Shown one piece after another: positions 5,858 through 7,764 of a stretch of 7,764 nucleotides of DNA (within the stretch, counting starts at the first letter, position 1; every line of letters starts with the position of its first letter). Origin of the DNA: Lutibacter sp. (GTDB lineage Bacteria > Bacteroidota > Bacteroidia > Flavobacteriales > Flavobacteriaceae); assembly GCA_004195315.1 (NCBI GenBank), contig SDWL01000090.1, positions 1 to 7,764 on the forward strand. The letters are read 5' to 3'. Under the pieces are notes generated by a model. It saw only the letters and a list, made by a program, of their open reading frames with translations. It searched no databases and was not told the DNA's origin. The position numbers and the translations under genes were made by a program.

Positions 5858-7153
5858 ATGCTATTAGTTTATACTCATAAAATTACACCACGGCTTAATT
5901 ATATATTTAAACATTATTTTGTTAGAATATTACAAATTCCTGTAGCTTTTACTACTAAGGTAAATGAGTTTGTAGCACATAATGGTCCAAAAATAACCTA
6001 TTCAAAAACTGCTTTAGGTTCAGAGTTTTTTATACGAAGTCACGATTTATTGTTTGAACAAGGAATTAATGATATTGATATACATATTTCTCAGTGGGAT
6101 GATGTAGCTTGTTTTTTTCCTGCGGGAGAAAACTCAAGTATACCATTTGATATTTTTGCAGCAGGATTTTATTTAATAAGTAGATATGAAGAATATTTAC
6201 CGCACGTACAAGATATTCATGAACGTTTTCCTGCTGACGAGAGCTTAGCAGTTAAAAATGGATTTATAGAAAAACCTGTTATAGATATTTGGGCGTATAA
6301 GTTTTTAGAATTATTAAAAGAAAAATTTCCAAATTATACTTATGAAGATCGGGAATTTAAATTAGTTTCAACAATTGATATAGATGTTGCTTTTGCATAT
6401 AAAAACAAAGGAATTGTTAGAACTGTTGGTGGGTTTATAAATGATATTTTTAAACTAAGATTGTTTAATTTTTGGCAAAGATTTTTAACAGTTTTTAATT
6501 TTAATATAGATCCATTTGATACGTTTAAAGAACTTTTAAATATTAAAAATGAATACAATGTAAATACCTTGTTTTTCTTTTTAATAGGTGATTATACTAC
6601 TTTTGATAAAAACATATCTTCTTCAAACAATAGGTTTAAATCGGTTATAAAATCAGTAGCGGATTATGCTAAAATAGGTTTGCACCCATCTTATTTCACT
6701 TTTAAAAATATGGAAAAGTTGAAAAAGGAAAAATTAAGATTAGAAACTATTATTAACACTCCTATTACATTTTCACGTCAACATTATTTACGATTAAGTA
6801 TTCCTGAAACCTACCAAAATTTAATAGACTTGGATATTAATGAAGACTATACTATGGGCTATGCTAAAGTAGTTGGTTTTAGAGCTAGTTCTTGCACTCC
6901 TTTTTATTTTTACGATTTAGATTTTGAAATACAAACACCTTTAAAAATATTTCCATTTGCTTTTATGGATGTTGCCTTAAAAGATTATATGAATTTTTCA
7001 CCTCAGCAAAGTTTACAAAAAATTTTAGAGTTAAAAGCAGCTGTTAAAGAAGTAAATGGGACTTTTATTACATTGTTTCATAATGAAACTTTAAGTGAAA
7101 ATGAATCTTGGAAAGGTTGGAGTACTATTTATAAAGCTACAGTTTTAGACTAA
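5858..7153 (+). CDS. Polysaccharide deacetylase family protein (DUF7033 plus NodB-like domain)
   Basis: A 431-residue protein of a family common in Flavobacteria. The N-terminal half (about 1-165) resembles DUF7033, with a characteristic FDIFAAGFYLISRYEEY around 97-113. The C-terminal half is a diverged NodB (carbohydrate esterase 4) domain. STIDID (171-176) stands for motif 1 with Asp174/Asp176, IGLHPS (273-278) for motif 2, SRQHYLR (306-312) and GFRASSCTPFYFYDL (340-354) for motif 3, and LFHNE (406-410) for motif 5. Canonical motif 2 has a second metal-binding His four residues on; here that position is Phe280, so metal binding and deacetylase activity may differ from textbook enzymes. No clear signal peptide is visible, so it may act in the cytoplasm or at the inner face on glycan intermediates. 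The ATG at 5858 is used; an overlapping ATG at 5854 is in a frame that stops after eight codons. The next gene follows after 7 bp. Confidence 0.85.
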   Translation: MLLVYTHKITPRLNYIFKHYFVRILQIPVAFTTKVNEFVAHNGPKITYSKTALGSEFFIRSHDLLFEQGINDIDIHISQWDDVACFFPAGENSSIPFDIFAAGFYLISRYEEYLPHVQDIHERFPADESLAVKNGFIEKPVIDIWAYKFLELLKEKFPNYTYEDREFKLVSTIDIDVAFAYKNKGIVRTVGGFINDIFKLRLFNFWQRFLTVFNFNIDPFDTFKELLNIKNEYNVNTLFFFLIGDYTTFDKNISSSNNRFKSVIKSVADYAKIGLHPSYFTFKNMEKLKKEKLRLETIINTPITFSRQHYLRLSIPETYQNLIDLDINEDYTMGYAKVVGFRASSCTPFYFYDLDFEIQTPLKIFPFAFMDVALKDYMNFSPQQSLQKILELKAAVKEVNGTFITLFHNETLSENESWKGWSTIYKATVLD

Positions 7154-7160
7154 ACTATGT

Positions 7161-7643
7161 ATGATTTGTTATTTTAAAAGAGATCAAATAGACCATTTGA
7201 AGTACAATAATTGTATTAAATTAGCGATGAATTCTCGTATTTATGCATATAGTTGGTATTTAGATATAATTGCAGATAATTGGGGTGTGTTGGTTTTAAA
7301 TGATTATGAAGCTGTTATGCCGTTACCTTGGAGAAGTAAAATTTTTATTAAATATATATATCCACCAGTTTGGACACAGCAATTAGGAGTGTTTTCTAAA
7401 AATAAAATTGATCCTATTTTATTGCAAGAATTTATAAATTCCATTCCAAAAAAGTTTAAGAAAATTACTACTCAGTTTAATTCTGGGAATGATTTGAGTT
7501 TTAGAAATGCAACAAAGCGAATAAATTATATATTGCCTTTGAATATTACTTATGAAGAAATAGCTACTAAGTACAAAAATAACAGAAAACAGAGTATCAA
7601 TCAAGGTGAAAAAAATGAACTAATTATTAAAAATTGTTCATAA
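7161..7643 (+). CDS. Conserved flavobacterial FemAB/GNAT-like protein, cut short at its 3' end
   Basis: This is a 160-codon reading frame whose N-terminus looks complete and well conserved, with RIYAYSWYLD (26-35), AVMPLPWR (51-58) and YIYPPVWTQQLGVFS (65-79). From memory of this family, which commonly follows the DUF7033/NodB deacetylase, full-length members are about 300 residues, so nearly half is missing. The fragment ends just after YKNNRKQSINQ (138-148), a place resembling the start of the second acyltransferase domain in FemAB-like proteins, where a fold would not be expected to stop. Sequence after about base 7625 appears to belong to another gene in another frame, so the stop at 7641-7643 is probably created by a chimeric junction and not a natural end. 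Function is unknown; an acyl or aminoacyl transferase acting with the upstream deacetylase on envelope glycans is only a suggestion. Confidence 0.7.
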   Translation: MICYFKRDQIDHLKYNNCIKLAMNSRIYAYSWYLDIIADNWGVLVLNDYEAVMPLPWRSKIFIKYIYPPVWTQQLGVFSKNKIDPILLQEFINSIPKKFKKITTQFNSGNDLSFRNATKRINYILPLNITYEEIATKYKNNRKQSINQGEKNELIIKNCS

Positions 7644-7764
7644 CCCTGAAACACTTCGAGACCTTACAAAAATAGATCGAAGAGTGAAATATGAGGAACT
7701 ATTTAAGTTCCAGTTTAAGATGCAATATATAAAACTGGTTCTTTTTGTCATAATGCTATTTCCG
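7624..7764 (+). CDS. Foreign-looking RecG helicase fragment at the window end
   Basis: A frame shifted relative to the preceding gene is open for 47 codons from the stop at 7621-7623 to the window end. Its residues 5-38 contain VHNPETL, DRRVKYEELFKFQFKMQ and YIKL. This resembles the segment between the wedge domain and the helicase core of RecG (pattern HxP, then RRR-xx-YEE-hhhFQhKM), and it is closer in style to Firmicutes or Mollicutes RecG than to the Bacteroidetes type, which usually has FEELFFIQL here. It has no start codon of its own, because it is a mid-protein piece. The final nine or so residues (VLFVIMLFP) are unusually hydrophobic for RecG, which could mean another break near 7738. 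I judge it a chimeric join from another organism's DNA or an assembly error. The homology is recognised by eye only. Confidence 0.5.

Noticed and set aside
7161..7643. Natural short gene, or simple frameshift pseudogene
   Set aside because: Neither other frame after 7643 continues the expected acyltransferase-like sequence; the open frame instead resembles RecG, so a junction with unrelated DNA fits better than a single indel.
1..7764. CRISPR array, tRNA, rRNA, insertion sequence, phage or defence genes
   Set aside because: No direct-repeat array, cloverleaf with conserved tRNA motifs, rRNA-like stretch, transposase or integrase motif was seen on either strand by eye.

Overview
This is a low-GC (AT-rich) bacterial window that most likely comes from a marine-type member of the Bacteroidetes, family Flavobacteriaceae. 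The evidence is the style of the proteins (TrkH/TrkA, RadC, a DUF7033/NodB-like deacetylase), the absence of clear Shine-Dalgarno sequences, and Bacteroidetes-type -7 promoter boxes (TAnnTTTG) in the one clear divergent promoter region. The genus cannot be read from the sequence.

Layout. Bases 1-19 are not genomic: they are exactly the Tn5 mosaic end used in tagmentation libraries. A tight plus-strand operon follows (28-2160): a two-domain DUF2249 protein, a polytopic membrane protein with a repeated His/Gly-Trp/Leu-Ile-Pro motif, and a DUF59/MIP18-type metal-sulfur cluster assembly factor. The genes are separated by 4 bp and then overlap by 4 bp. Convergent to this, with a 2-bp gap, lies the minus-strand potassium-uptake operon trkA-trkH (5012 down to 2163). 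trkA is divergent from radC (5069-5767) across a 56-bp spacer. That spacer holds two mirror-image -7 boxes forming a perfect inverted repeat. After radC and a 90-bp spacer come a polysaccharide-deacetylase-like gene (5858-7153) and, 7 bp later, a conserved flavobacterial gene of FemAB/GNAT-like appearance (7161 onward).

The last ~140 bases do not fit. The reading frame of the final gene stops at 7643, well short of the length expected for its family. A different frame is open from 7624 to the window end and encodes what looks like the pre-helicase segment of a RecG from Firmicutes/Mollicutes rather than from Bacteroidetes. With the adapter at the other end, this points to a chimeric contig end rather than biology.

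How the genes work together. TrkA (cytoplasmic NAD-binding gate) and TrkH (membrane channel subunit) form one K+ uptake system. The DUF2249/membrane protein/DUF59 trio is the least understood part. From family context I infer a role in respiratory or nitrogen-oxide (NO) metabolism and metal-cofactor maintenance, but no residue in the window proves it. The deacetylase and the gene after it look co-transcribed and may act on cell-envelope glycans. I see no tRNA, rRNA, CRISPR array, insertion sequence or phage gene. The window is mostly ordinary core genome; the most notable things are the uncharacterised membrane trio, the mirrored divergent promoter, and the two technical artefacts at the ends.
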